Below, piece by piece: positions 44,505 through 52,331 of a stretch of 64,000 bases of DNA. The DNA is from Armatimonadota bacterium (GTDB lineage Bacteria > Armatimonadota > Fimbriimonadia > Fimbriimonadales > Fimbriimonadaceae). The notes below the pieces were generated by a model. It saw nothing but the letters and a program-made list of their open reading frames with translations. It was not told the DNA's origin and ran no database searches. Each line of letters starts with the position of its first letter. Position 1 is the stretch's first letter. The position numbers and the translations under genes are program-made. Location: contig JAEURN010000007.1 of NCBI GenBank assembly GCA_016789105.1, forward strand, positions 1 through 64,000. Direction: 5' to 3'.

Positions 44505-45689
44505 ATGGCGAAGAGATTGAACAGCGTTTTGGGGATCGACATCGGAAGCCAGTCGGTCAAAGTGGCGGAGATCCGGATGCAGGGTGGGCAACCCACCATC
44601 ACGGCCCTCGGCATGGCCCCCACGCCCGAAGGGGCCATCGACCACATCGGCATCAACGACCCCGAACAGATCTCCGTGGCCATCAAGCAGGCGATCATGG
44701 AAGCTGGGGCATCCGTCCCTGATGCCGTCAGTTCGCTTTCGGGACAAGGGACGGTTCTCGTCCGACCGCTCGAAGTGCCGAACATGAGCGAATCGGAACT
44801 CAAGGATCACATGCAGTGGGAGTTCACTCGCAACATCCCATTTGCGGAAAGCACCGTCGAAACCGACTTCAAGGCCTACCCGCTCGCCGACCCCGCCGCC
44901 CAAAACCTCGATGTGGACATGGCCATTGCCACCCATTCCGGGGTGACAATGCAGTCGGACATCCTCAAAAAAGCCGGGCGCAAAGCCTTTGCCCTTGATG
45001 TCGAACCCCTTAGCGTCTTGCGTTCCCTTTCCGTTAGCTACGGTTCGGAAGCCGGGAACAAAACAGTCTGCGTTGCGGAGATTGGCCACAAGACCACAGC
45101 GATCAACATCTACAAGAACGAACGGCTGATCTTCTCGCGCACCGTCCCCGTCGGGGGCGAAATGTTCACCCGGGCCATCGCCGACAGCAAGGGCGTCTCG
45201 TTCCAAGATGCGGAGCGGATGAAGCACGAGCAACTCGTGCTCCCTGAAGATGCGGCCCCGGCCCAGACCTTTAACCCGTTCGCCGGGTCGGCCACCGTGC
45301 AGAGCTACAACCCGTTCGCCGATGCTCCCGAGCCGGGGGCCCAAGCCGATGCGCCGGCGGAACCAGCCGCGCCGGTACCCGTGGAAACCAACCCGGTCTA
45401 CCCGGCGGTCTCCAACGCACTGGACGAATTGGTGGCGGAGATCCGTCGCTCGATCGACTACTACAAAACCAAGGGTGGGGATGTCGACATGATGCTCGTC
45501 ACCGGCGGCTCGGCGGGGATCAAAAACCTCGACAAATTCTTGGCCTCGGCAACGGGACTCAAGGTTGAACTGATGGATCCCTACCGAAATGTCTCGATGA
45601 GCCTCAAGAAAGGCGACCCGGGCACCTACGAACAATTGAAGCACGCATTTTCGGTTGCGATCGGGAACGGCATGCACATCTGCTTTTGA
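44505..45689 (+). CDS. pilM: type IV pilus assembly protein PilM
   Basis: A 394-residue actin-fold protein on the cytoplasmic side of the alignment complex. The N-terminal phosphate-1 motif LGIDIGSQSVK (about 9-19), AEIGHKTTAINIY and the C-terminal LVTGGSAGIKNLDKFL are typical of PilM, which binds ATP and the PilN N-terminus. An insert of about 60 residues (250-310) is rich in A, P and E and holds two similar NPFA motifs (TFNPFAGSA, SYNPFADAP). First gene of the pilM-pilQ operon. Confidence 0.93.
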   Translation: MAKRLNSVLGIDIGSQSVKVAEIRMQGGQPTITALGMAPTPEGAIDHIGINDPEQISVAIKQAIMEAGASVPDAVSSLSGQGTVLVRPLEVPNMSESELKDHMQWEFTRNIPFAESTVETDFKAYPLADPAAQNLDVDMAIATHSGVTMQSDILKKAGRKAFALDVEPLSVLRSLSVSYGSEAGNKTVCVAEIGHKTTAINIYKNERLIFSRTVPVGGEMFTRAIADSKGVSFQDAERMKHEQLVLPEDAAPAQTFNPFAGSATVQSYNPFADAPEPGAQADAPAEPAAPVPVETNPVYPAVSNALDELVAEIRRSIDYYKTKGGDVDMMLVTGGSAGIKNLDKFLASATGLKVELMDPYRNVSMSLKKGDPGTYEQLKHAFSVAIGNGMHICF

Positions 45690-45705
45690 ACGGACAGGCG
45701 ACTGA

Positions 45706-46554
45706 ATGAAACTCAACCTCCTCCCAACCAGTGTCTCCAAAGCCGGGGCAGCCACAGGAATGTGGTTTGTCGCGGCCATCCTCGCCGTGGTCGGCATCCT
45801 CGGGTGCGTCGGCCTCATCGGGATGTCTCAGCAGGCGCTGGCCAGTGCCAAATCGGATGCTGAAGGCAAGATGAAGGCGGCAGTTGACGCCAAAGCAACC
45901 GCCGACCAAGCCGACGCGCAAATCGCCACCGCTGCGGTTATCAATCGGAATCAAAAACTTTCTGAGGCGATGATCGAGCACAACAGCAAATACGTGGATC
46001 TTTATTCGAAGGTGCTGGGGCACGTGCCCGCCTATTACCGGCTAGATAGCATCGCGGCGACCCCGAACGGGCCGCAAACTACCGTGACGCTGACCGGCTA
46101 CATCGAAACATTCCGACAATATGCCGACCTCTCGATCGCGCTCTGGAAAATCCCGGGCGTCCTTTCGGTGAACCGCGCCGGCTACACGGTGACGGATCCT
46201 GTCGTTCAAAACCTGAGCGAGCTCGATCAAGTCGGTAGCGCGGTCAAGCCTGGTGAAACCGCCCTCCCGAGTGATCCGCTAGAACGGCTCGACGCCATGA
46301 TCGCCCGGGCCGGATCGGCCCCGCGTGGCTACTTGAACCAAGGGAATTTCGGTTCGAACACCGTGACGGCCCGAGGCGCGATGCCCGGGTATAGCCCGGT
46401 CACTATGACGGTTGTGCTCAGCGACAACGTGCAAACCCCAGACCCGCGGGCAACCATCGCCGCCGCTGGTGGCGCCGGAGGAACCGCTTCGGCCCCCAAC
46501 GGGTTCGGCGGGGTGGCAGGGCCGGTTGCCGGCAGCGGTCGGGACGACGAATAA
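45706..46554 (+). CDS. pilN: type IV pilus alignment protein PilN
   Basis: A 282-residue single-pass inner-membrane protein. It opens with MKLNLLP, the conserved PilN motif that docks into PilM, followed by one hydrophobic helix (about 19-42), a coiled-coil-prone segment (about 45-95) and a small alpha/beta domain. The C-terminal 50 residues are rich in G, A and P and probably disordered, which is unusual for the family. It follows pilM by 16 nt and precedes pilO by 13 nt. Confidence 0.87.
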   Translation: MKLNLLPTSVSKAGAATGMWFVAAILAVVGILGCVGLIGMSQQALASAKSDAEGKMKAAVDAKATADQADAQIATAAVINRNQKLSEAMIEHNSKYVDLYSKVLGHVPAYYRLDSIAATPNGPQTTVTLTGYIETFRQYADLSIALWKIPGVLSVNRAGYTVTDPVVQNLSELDQVGSAVKPGETALPSDPLERLDAMIARAGSAPRGYLNQGNFGSNTVTARGAMPGYSPVTMTVVLSDNVQTPDPRATIAAAGGAGGTASAPNGFGGVAGPVAGSGRDDE

Positions 46555-46567
46555 AGGAATCGACACC

Positions 46568-47386
46568 ATGAAACTCTCTCCCCTCGCAATCTTCATGCTC
46601 GGCCTCATGGTGGCGGTCATCGCCCTCGGCTACGGCTTTTTCCAGCATTACAAGCCCAACATGGACGACGCCCAGGCCTACAAGGCATGGGGCGAAAAGC
46701 TCGATGCCGAAGGCAACAAAATGGGTGCCGCTGTTAAGCGGGTTGAAAACGCCCAAGAGCAAGTCAAGGAAATCAGCGACAAATGGCAACAAACGGTTGC
46801 TGTTAAAACGCCACCGGCAAGCGTCGGGGCTGGCGGCATCAATGTGGCTGTTAACCCTTATGACCTGACGGTCGATGCCCGCACCTTCCGCAACAACGTG
46901 CAAATCGCGGTCAACCGCCAACTTCGCACCGGGGGCGTCACCGTCGTGGCCGGGCCAAGCGTGCCTTTGCCGCCTGAAGATCCCGACACCTTGATGGCCA
47001 GCTATTTCAACTATCCGGGTTCGCCCTACCCGGTGGCGATCTTTGACCTCGGCCAAGTGACGGTTCGCGGCACTTGGGCTCAGATCTCTGAAAACATCCG
47101 CGCCTGGAGCCGGATGCCGAACTACCTCGCCGTTGCCGACGGTTTGGTTGTCACGGGGACTGCCCCCAATTTGACGGCCAACTACAACGTGACCGTTGTC
47201 GCATTCATCCGGGGCAAAAAGATCGGGGCCCCGGTCAGCGCCGCGGCCACCCAAGTCGCCGCAAACACCGGGGCCGCCGCCGCGGGGCCAGTGGGTGCGG
47301 CCGGACCGGCAGCAGGCGGAGTTCAACCGGCCGGCGCGCCACCCCAAAACAGGCCCGGGTTCCCCAGCGGCACAGGAGGAAAGTGA
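46568..47386 (+). CDS. pilO: type IV pilus alignment protein PilO-like
   Basis: A 272-residue protein with one N-terminal membrane helix (about 5-25), a helical stretch (about 35-75) and a mixed domain with the PilO-like SYFNYPGSPYPVAIFDLGQVTVRGTWAQI segment split around residues 145-175. Assignment rests on gene order and topology more than on strong motifs. The last 50 residues are rich in A, G and P. The ATG at 46568 is preceded by AAAGGAA. Its stop overlaps the pilP start. Confidence 0.8.
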   Translation: MKLSPLAIFMLGLMVAVIALGYGFFQHYKPNMDDAQAYKAWGEKLDAEGNKMGAAVKRVENAQEQVKEISDKWQQTVAVKTPPASVGAGGINVAVNPYDLTVDARTFRNNVQIAVNRQLRTGGVTVVAGPSVPLPPEDPDTLMASYFNYPGSPYPVAIFDLGQVTVRGTWAQISENIRAWSRMPNYLAVADGLVVTGTAPNLTANYNVTVVAFIRGKKIGAPVSAAATQVAANTGAAAAGPVGAAGPAAGGVQPAGAPPQNRPGFPSGTGGK

Positions 47387-48105
47387 TGGAAATGAGATTT
47401 AAACGATTGCCCGCATTCGCCGGTGCCGCGGTTGCCGCGCTCCTCCTGGCTGGGTGCAACACCGATCCCCAGCAGGGCCCAACCATGCCGCAAGGCCAGG
47501 TGAACCCCAAAGTGAAGGATCTTTACCAGCCCGAAGCTCAGGCCGGGGTTGCCCTTTCTCCGCAAGACGCTTATAAGGAAATGCCCACCGTGCGGGACAT
47601 TGCCCAGGGCAAGAGCTGGTACTCGCGCCGGACCGACGCCTTTGCTCTGCTCGCCGCCGAGCGGAAGTTCGAATCTGAGCAGTCGCTCGAGCGCATCCTG
47701 AGCGATACCGGCGGGTTTTCAAACGAATACGAGATCCCCGATCCGGCGGCATCCGAGGAAGCCCCGCAAAGCTTCCCGACGCCTGCTTGGCGGCTCGCCG
47801 GAATCGTCGTCAGTGAAGGAGCGGTCATCGCCCTCCTTGACCAGGGCGGCCGGGTCGACACCATCGTCCCTGGCCAGCAAGTGGAAGGCACCGACTGGCG
47901 GTGCATTTCCATCGACACTGAAAAGGCCGTTTTCCGACGCGACCCGCGCCGGATTCCGAGCGAGATCGTCGTGCCGTTGCAAGGCGGGTTGCCTGGCCAG
48001 TTCGGCGGGGGCAACGCCCCAAGCGGCGGACGGAACGCACCGCCCCAAGGTGGAGGCGGGCCAGGCCGACCAGGATTTGGCGGACCAGGTGGTGACGACC
48101 GCTAA
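47386..48105 (+). CDS. pilP: PilP-like pilus lipoprotein
   Basis: A 239-residue lipoprotein: the signal ends in LLLAGC (C24 lipidated), followed by a disordered region and a small beta domain (about 140-195) with WRLAGIVVSEGAVIALLDQGGRVDTI split by short loops, the style of PilP/GspC-HR domains that contact the secretin. The C-terminus is a G/P/N-rich tail. AGGAGG (47374-47379) precedes the ATG, which overlaps the pilO stop. It should link the PilMNO complex to the secretin. Confidence 0.82.
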   Translation: MEMRFKRLPAFAGAAVAALLLAGCNTDPQQGPTMPQGQVNPKVKDLYQPEAQAGVALSPQDAYKEMPTVRDIAQGKSWYSRRTDAFALLAAERKFESEQSLERILSDTGGFSNEYEIPDPAASEEAPQSFPTPAWRLAGIVVSEGAVIALLDQGGRVDTIVPGQQVEGTDWRCISIDTEKAVFRRDPRRIPSEIVVPLQGGLPGQFGGGNAPSGGRNAPPQGGGGPGRPGFGGPGGDDR

Positions 48106-48193
48106 AGCGCGGTTGGTGCCGACAATTCAGATTTAGATCACAAACGAGACAAACAGAAGCAAAGAAAGGTATCTTCGAGGAACCAAAAGGACA

Positions 48194-48847
48194 ATGAAAA
48201 AGACCGTTAGCGCAGCATTAGCGATGGTGTTCATGGTTGGATTGATGGCAGCCCCCACCCATGCGCGGGCCCAGCAAGATCCCAACAACATCGTCATCGA
48301 ATCGATTGAACTGGATCAGGCCGACATCCGGGACGCATTGAAAGTGCTGTTCCGCTCCACGTCGCTCAACTACACGGTTGCGCCAGACGTCCAAGGGGTC
48401 GTCACGGTCTCTTTGAAGAACGTGCCGTTCAAAACCGCCTTGCGGGGGATCCTCCAGCAAGTCGATGCGACCTGGCGTGAAGAAGGGAACATTTTCAACA
48501 TCATCCGCAAACCGGAACCGGTCGCGCCGACCAACCCGACCGACCCGCTGGGCGGCGGCAACCAAGGCAGCAACCTTTTCCCGCCCATCCTGCTGAACAA
48601 CGATCCGCAAATGATCCTCAGCATCCTGCTGGACCAAGCTTCTTTCTTGGACGACCCTGAAACCAGCACCCGGCCGACGCTTTCCAATGCCGGCGGCTTC
48701 GGTGGCGGTGGCAGTGGTTTCGGCGGTGGCGGCAGCGGCTTCGGTGGCGGCGGTAGCGGCTTCGGCGGCGGTGGCAGCGGCTTCGGCGGCGGCGGCTTCG
48801 GCGGCGGCGGTGGTGGCGGCGGCTTCGGTGGCGGAGGCGGACGCTAA
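48194..48847 (+). CDS. stand-alone secretin N-domain (STN) protein
   Basis: A 217-residue exported protein (signal cut after ARA, about residue 26). Residues about 30-105 match the secretin N0/STN domain (IELDQADIRDALKVLFRSTSLNY ... AL.GIL), the domain that normally starts PilQ or GspD. No barrel domain follows; instead the protein ends in a glycine tail with tandem GFGGGGS units. It lies between pilP and pilQ. A split secretin is possible, but the next gene has its own signal and N0 domain. It may be an accessory plug or assembly factor of the secretin. Confidence 0.82.
   Translation: MKKTVSAALAMVFMVGLMAAPTHARAQQDPNNIVIESIELDQADIRDALKVLFRSTSLNYTVAPDVQGVVTVSLKNVPFKTALRGILQQVDATWREEGNIFNIIRKPEPVAPTNPTDPLGGGNQGSNLFPPILLNNDPQMILSILLDQASFLDDPETSTRPTLSNAGGFGGGGSGFGGGGSGFGGGGSGFGGGGSGFGGGGFGGGGGGGGFGGGGGR
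48697..48840 (+). repeat. tandem 21-bp repeats encoding GFGGGGS
   Basis: About four to five copies of a 21-bp unit, degenerating into a poly-glycine stretch at the 3' end. Third-position differences (GGC, GGT) show the copies are not freshly duplicated. Confidence 0.85.
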
Positions 48848-48876
48848 CCAATCGGGGTAAATTGAGGAGGAACGAT

Positions 48877-50505
48877 ATGAACATGAAATGGGTGAAGACA
48901 TCGTTGTTGGCCGTGTGCCTCGGGGCGGTTGCGGCCGTCTCACTGGCACAAGACAGCGCTTTGCAGACGCGGGTTAACCTGTATCTCAAAGATGCAGATT
49001 TGCTCCAGGCAACTCGCTTGCTCTCGCAACAAACCGGCCTGCAATTCGTCATCAAGGGCAACTCGTCTGAGTTTACAAAGATCAACCTCTCGCTGGATGA
49101 CGTGTCTGCCGAAACGGCAATCAAGTACCTGTGCCAAGCGGCCGGGGGCTATGCGGAACGGCAAGAAGACGGTGTCTTCGTCATCCGTTTCGGTGAAAAG
49201 CGCGACCCGCAGCCGTTGAACAGCGACATCGCCACGGACAAAATCATCGTCCGGACGATCCCTGTCCAGCAAGCTGACCCGCGCGACATGGTTGACCTGC
49301 TGATGGGCCGGGACTACAATCCCGACCGGGCCTACGAGGAAATGAAGCGAACGTCTCGCTATGGGACGCCTTCTGTCTTCAACCCCAACACCATGTTCGG
49401 TTCGCCCGAGCAGTTGGTCAATCAAAACCGTTTGGATCCCAAAACCCGCGACTTCGTTGAACCGGATGATGCCGCCGGCACGGGTAGCATCAACTTGCCA
49501 AACGGGACAGCTAACCAGCGCGGCGGGGGCGGCGGCCAAAATGGCGGCGGTAACCTCGGCGGCGGCGGCGGGCAATTCGGTGCTGGTGGCGGCGGCCAAA
49601 ACGGTGGCGGCCAAAACGGAGGCGGAGCAAGCGTGGCTGGCCCGCAAACCGGTGGAACTGGACTCCTGCCCCAGGGGACGCAAAATCTCTACTTCAACCC
49701 GGCAACCGGCGAACTGATCTTCCAAGGGACAAGCCAGGCTTACCAAGAGCTCCTGGACATCATCGCCCGCATCGACAAAGCTCCCAAGCAGGTGACGGTC
49801 AAGGTTGAATACATCACCACGACCAACAACTTCGACAAGAGCTTTGGCATTGACTGGAACTACGAGCGAGGCGGTGTCTTTGCCGGCGTCGCCCCCGGGC
49901 GGTTCGCCAGCTCGGCAGACCCGGTGTTCTTGAACTACGCAACCGGCAACATGTCGATGCGGCTTAGAACCCTGTTGTCTAACAACAATGGCCGGGTTGT
50001 CACCGCTCCGATCCTGCGGACGTTCAACAACCAAAACGCCTCACTCAGCGCCTCGGTCACCACGTTCCTGTTCGTGACAAACAACATCATCACCAACGGT
50101 GGGACGACGAACACGACAACAACGCCGATCCCGCTTACGATCACGACCAACCTGGCAATCCGTCCGCGGATCAACGGGGATAACACGATCACCCTCTACC
50201 TCAACCCGCAGGTATCCAACATCACCGGTTTCCGCACCAGCCCCGACGGACAGCAGTTCCCGGAATTCGCCCAACAAGCGATTACCGTGGCCTTGCGGAT
50301 CAAAGACGGTGAAACAATCGCCCTCGGCGGGTTGACCACCAAGAGCGACACCTTCACCCAAAACCGGATCCCCTTGATCAGCGACTTGCCGATCATCGGG
50401 CAACTGTTCCGCAAGAAGACGACGACCCAGTCTTCGTCCGAACTGCTGGTGTTCGTGACGGCGAAAATTGTCGACGAAAGCACTCCGGGATTGGGTATCC
50501 CGTAG
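48877..50505 (+). CDS. pilQ: type IV pilus secretin PilQ
   Basis: A 542-residue outer-membrane secretin. After the signal peptide (cut near SLAQD, about residue 25) come an N0 domain (about 30-100), a partial N1 domain (about 115-160), a glycine/glutamine-rich linker (about 215-260), another N-type domain and the secretin barrel (about 330-535) with VTAPILRTFNNQNA, IKDGETIALGGL and the closing IPLISDLPIIGQLF. It forms the gated pore for pili. AGGAGG (48865-48870) precedes the ATG at 48877. A terminator follows, closing the pil operon. Confidence 0.95.
   Translation: MNMKWVKTSLLAVCLGAVAAVSLAQDSALQTRVNLYLKDADLLQATRLLSQQTGLQFVIKGNSSEFTKINLSLDDVSAETAIKYLCQAAGGYAERQEDGVFVIRFGEKRDPQPLNSDIATDKIIVRTIPVQQADPRDMVDLLMGRDYNPDRAYEEMKRTSRYGTPSVFNPNTMFGSPEQLVNQNRLDPKTRDFVEPDDAAGTGSINLPNGTANQRGGGGGQNGGGNLGGGGGQFGAGGGGQNGGGQNGGGASVAGPQTGGTGLLPQGTQNLYFNPATGELIFQGTSQAYQELLDIIARIDKAPKQVTVKVEYITTTNNFDKSFGIDWNYERGGVFAGVAPGRFASSADPVFLNYATGNMSMRLRTLLSNNNGRVVTAPILRTFNNQNASLSASVTTFLFVTNNIITNGGTTNTTTTPIPLTITTNLAIRPRINGDNTITLYLNPQVSNITGFRTSPDGQQFPEFAQQAITVALRIKDGETIALGGLTTKSDTFTQNRIPLISDLPIIGQLFRKKTTTQSSSELLVFVTAKIVDESTPGLGIP
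49520..49640 (+). repeat. Gly/Gln/Asn-rich low-complexity tract in pilQ
   Basis: Imperfect repeats of GGC/GGT with CAA AAY codons encode units such as GGGGQNGGG inside pilQ, between its N-terminal domains. The tract is in frame and conserved domains continue after it. Confidence 0.8.
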
Positions 50506-50530
50506 GCGCGGCAGAGAATCCACGCCAGGC

Positions 50531-50570
50531 GGCAGCGGTGGCCAAAGCGGTCGCCGCTGCCTTTTTCTTT
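50531..50570 (+). terminator. rho-independent terminator after pilQ
   Basis: GGCAGCGGTGGCC (50531-50543) pairs with GGTCGCCGCTGCC (50549-50561), 13 bp with two G-U pairs, then TTTTTCTTT. It ends only 9 nt before aroK. Confidence 0.85.
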
Positions 50571-50578
50571 CTAACGCC

Positions 50579-51088
50579 ATGGACCAGACTGGAGTCATCC
50601 TGATCGGAATGATGGGAAGCGGCAAAAGCACCGTTGGCAATGCCCTTGCCCAGCTCATGGGTATCCCATTCCAAGATACGGACCAACTCCTCGAATTCCG
50701 GCTCGGGCGGCCCATCCCCAATCTTTTCCAACTCTACGGCGAAGAAGCTTTTCGGCACCATGAAACCGCCATCTTGCGAGGCTTAGCGCCCGAGCCCAGG
50801 GTCTTGGCCACGGGTGGGGGAATCGTCGTCCGGCCGGAAAACTGGATCGAATTCAAACGACTCGGCACCACCGTCTTTCTGGACGTGCCGACCGAGCTTT
50901 TGGCCGAGCGGTTGGACCGGTCGAACCGCAAACGCCCTCTTTTGCAAACGGAGAATTGGATCGACAAGTTGGCACACCTTTACGAGAGCCGCCGGCCGCT
51001 TTACGAGCAAGCGGATCTCGTGATCAAAATCACCGACGGCCCGATCGAAGAAGTTGCCCAAGTGATTCAAATGAGGCTTACGCAATGA
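50579..51088 (+). CDS. aroK: shikimate kinase
   Basis: A 169-residue kinase that phosphorylates shikimate at the 3-hydroxyl. Walker A GMMGSGKST (about 10-18), DTDQLLE (shikimate-binding Asp), the FRHHE segment, TGGGIV (about 79-84) and the lid arginines (NRKRPLL) are present. Length is normal. The ATG at 50579 follows the pilQ terminator. It overlaps aroB by 4 nt (ATGA), and a chain of overlapping genes continues to ribD. Confidence 0.93.
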   Translation: MDQTGVILIGMMGSGKSTVGNALAQLMGIPFQDTDQLLEFRLGRPIPNLFQLYGEEAFRHHETAILRGLAPEPRVLATGGGIVVRPENWIEFKRLGTTVFLDVPTELLAERLDRSNRKRPLLQTENWIDKLAHLYESRRPLYEQADLVIKITDGPIEEVAQVIQMRLTQ

Positions 51089-52122
51089 TCGAAGTCCCCG
51101 GGCCGCCACCGAACGCCGGTTACACGGTCAAGTTCATGCCCCTTGACCAGGTCTTGCCGACCGTCCGCGAAGCCGATGCCATCATCACCGATTCCAACGT
51201 GGCCAGGCATTATCCAAAGATCCTGGCGACACCGGCTAAGGGCCATATCGTCTCTGCCGGAGAAGCTTCAAAGTCAGCCAGTAGTTACTTGAAACTGGTC
51301 GGCGAACTGCTCGATTCAGGGTTGCGGCGAAACAGCACCGTCATCGCCGTGGGAGGTGGGGTTGTCGGCGACTTGGCCGGTCTGGTGGCAGCAACTGTCC
51401 ATCGGGGAGTGGCCTTCCGCCAGGTTCCAACCACTTTGTTAGCCATGGTGGATAGTTCCGTTGGGGGCAAAGTGGGAATCGACCTGCCGCAAGGCAAGAA
51501 CCTCCTGGGAGCCTTCCATAACCCGGTGGAGGTGGATGTGGATCCGCAGTTTTTGCAAACCTTGCCGGCCGAACAGTTCGCCAGCGGCATGGCCGAAGTC
51601 ATCAAATACGGGTGGATCTGGGATCCGGCGCTCCTCGATGATCTGGGGCGCGACCCACTCGGCCCTGATTCTCCCCAGCTAGAGTTGGTCATCCGGCGGT
51701 GCATCGCCATCAAGCGCGATGTCGTCGCGGCTGATTTCTCCGAAAGATCCGGATTGCGTGCCATCCTGAATTTCGGCCATACCGTGGGGCATGCGCTGGA
51801 GGCATTGGACGGATATTCCACGTTGCTTCACGGGCCGGCAATTGCCATCGGCATGGTTGCCGAATGCGCCATTGCCCGGCAGGTCGGCCTACCGGCCCCG
51901 GAACCGGCAGCAGTGGCCCAATCGTTGACCAACTATGGATTGCCCACAGCACCATCGGGCCCTGTCGACTTGGAGCGGCTATGCTCTCTGATGGCCGGGG
52001 ACAAAAAGAACATCGGGGATGGGTTGAGCTTCAGCCTGGTGGAAAAACCTGGTGAGTGTAAACTCGTGCATGGAATCGAGCCCGGCGCAGTCCGGGCGGC
52101 CTTGGCAGATTTATGGAATTGA
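51085..52122 (+). CDS. aroB: 3-dehydroquinate synthase
   Basis: A 345-residue NAD- and metal-dependent enzyme converting DAHP to 3-dehydroquinate. NAD-binding GGGVVGDLAG (about 91-100), QVPTTLLAMVDSSVGGK, the zinc ligands in E-x-IKYG and GHTVGHALE (about 232-240) and the second His block LLHGPAIAIGM are all present. The ATG overlaps the aroK stop. It is slightly short of E. coli AroB but complete. Confidence 0.95.
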   Translation: MIEVPGPPPNAGYTVKFMPLDQVLPTVREADAIITDSNVARHYPKILATPAKGHIVSAGEASKSASSYLKLVGELLDSGLRRNSTVIAVGGGVVGDLAGLVAATVHRGVAFRQVPTTLLAMVDSSVGGKVGIDLPQGKNLLGAFHNPVEVDVDPQFLQTLPAEQFASGMAEVIKYGWIWDPALLDDLGRDPLGPDSPQLELVIRRCIAIKRDVVAADFSERSGLRAILNFGHTVGHALEALDGYSTLLHGPAIAIGMVAECAIARQVGLPAPEPAAVAQSLTNYGLPTAPSGPVDLERLCSLMAGDKKNIGDGLSFSLVEKPGECKLVHGIEPGAVRAALADLWN

Positions 52123-52331
52123 CCCGATTGGCAGTCGCCTCAATCTCAGGTTTGTTGCTGTGCGGCGGGTACTTGGCTTCGGTCAATGCCTACTTTTCTG
52201 GTGACCCGTATTCTTATGCCGCTCGGATCCAAGAATCGCCGGTGCCCATGATGAGCCTCGTGATCTTGGCCGCCGTCGTCATCCTTGGGTTTATCCCAGC
52301 AACAAGAGGGGAAGAGGAGGATCCAGAGTGA
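52113..52331 (+). CDS. small two-helix membrane protein
   Basis: A 72-residue protein with two hydrophobic helices (about 5-25 and 45-62) separated by a polar loop containing FSGDPYSYAAR, and ending in an acidic tail (EEEDPE). It overlaps aroB by 10 nt and the following kinase-like gene by 4 nt, so it is co-translated with both. No family recognised. Confidence 0.72.
   Translation: MELTRLAVASISGLLLCGGYLASVNAYFSGDPYSYAARIQESPVPMMSLVILAAVVILGFIPATRGEEEDPE

Noticed and set aside
48194-50505. A single PilQ gene split by a frameshift
   Set aside because: The second gene has its own AGGAGG, signal peptide and N0 domain, and the first ends in a repeat tail with a normal stop.
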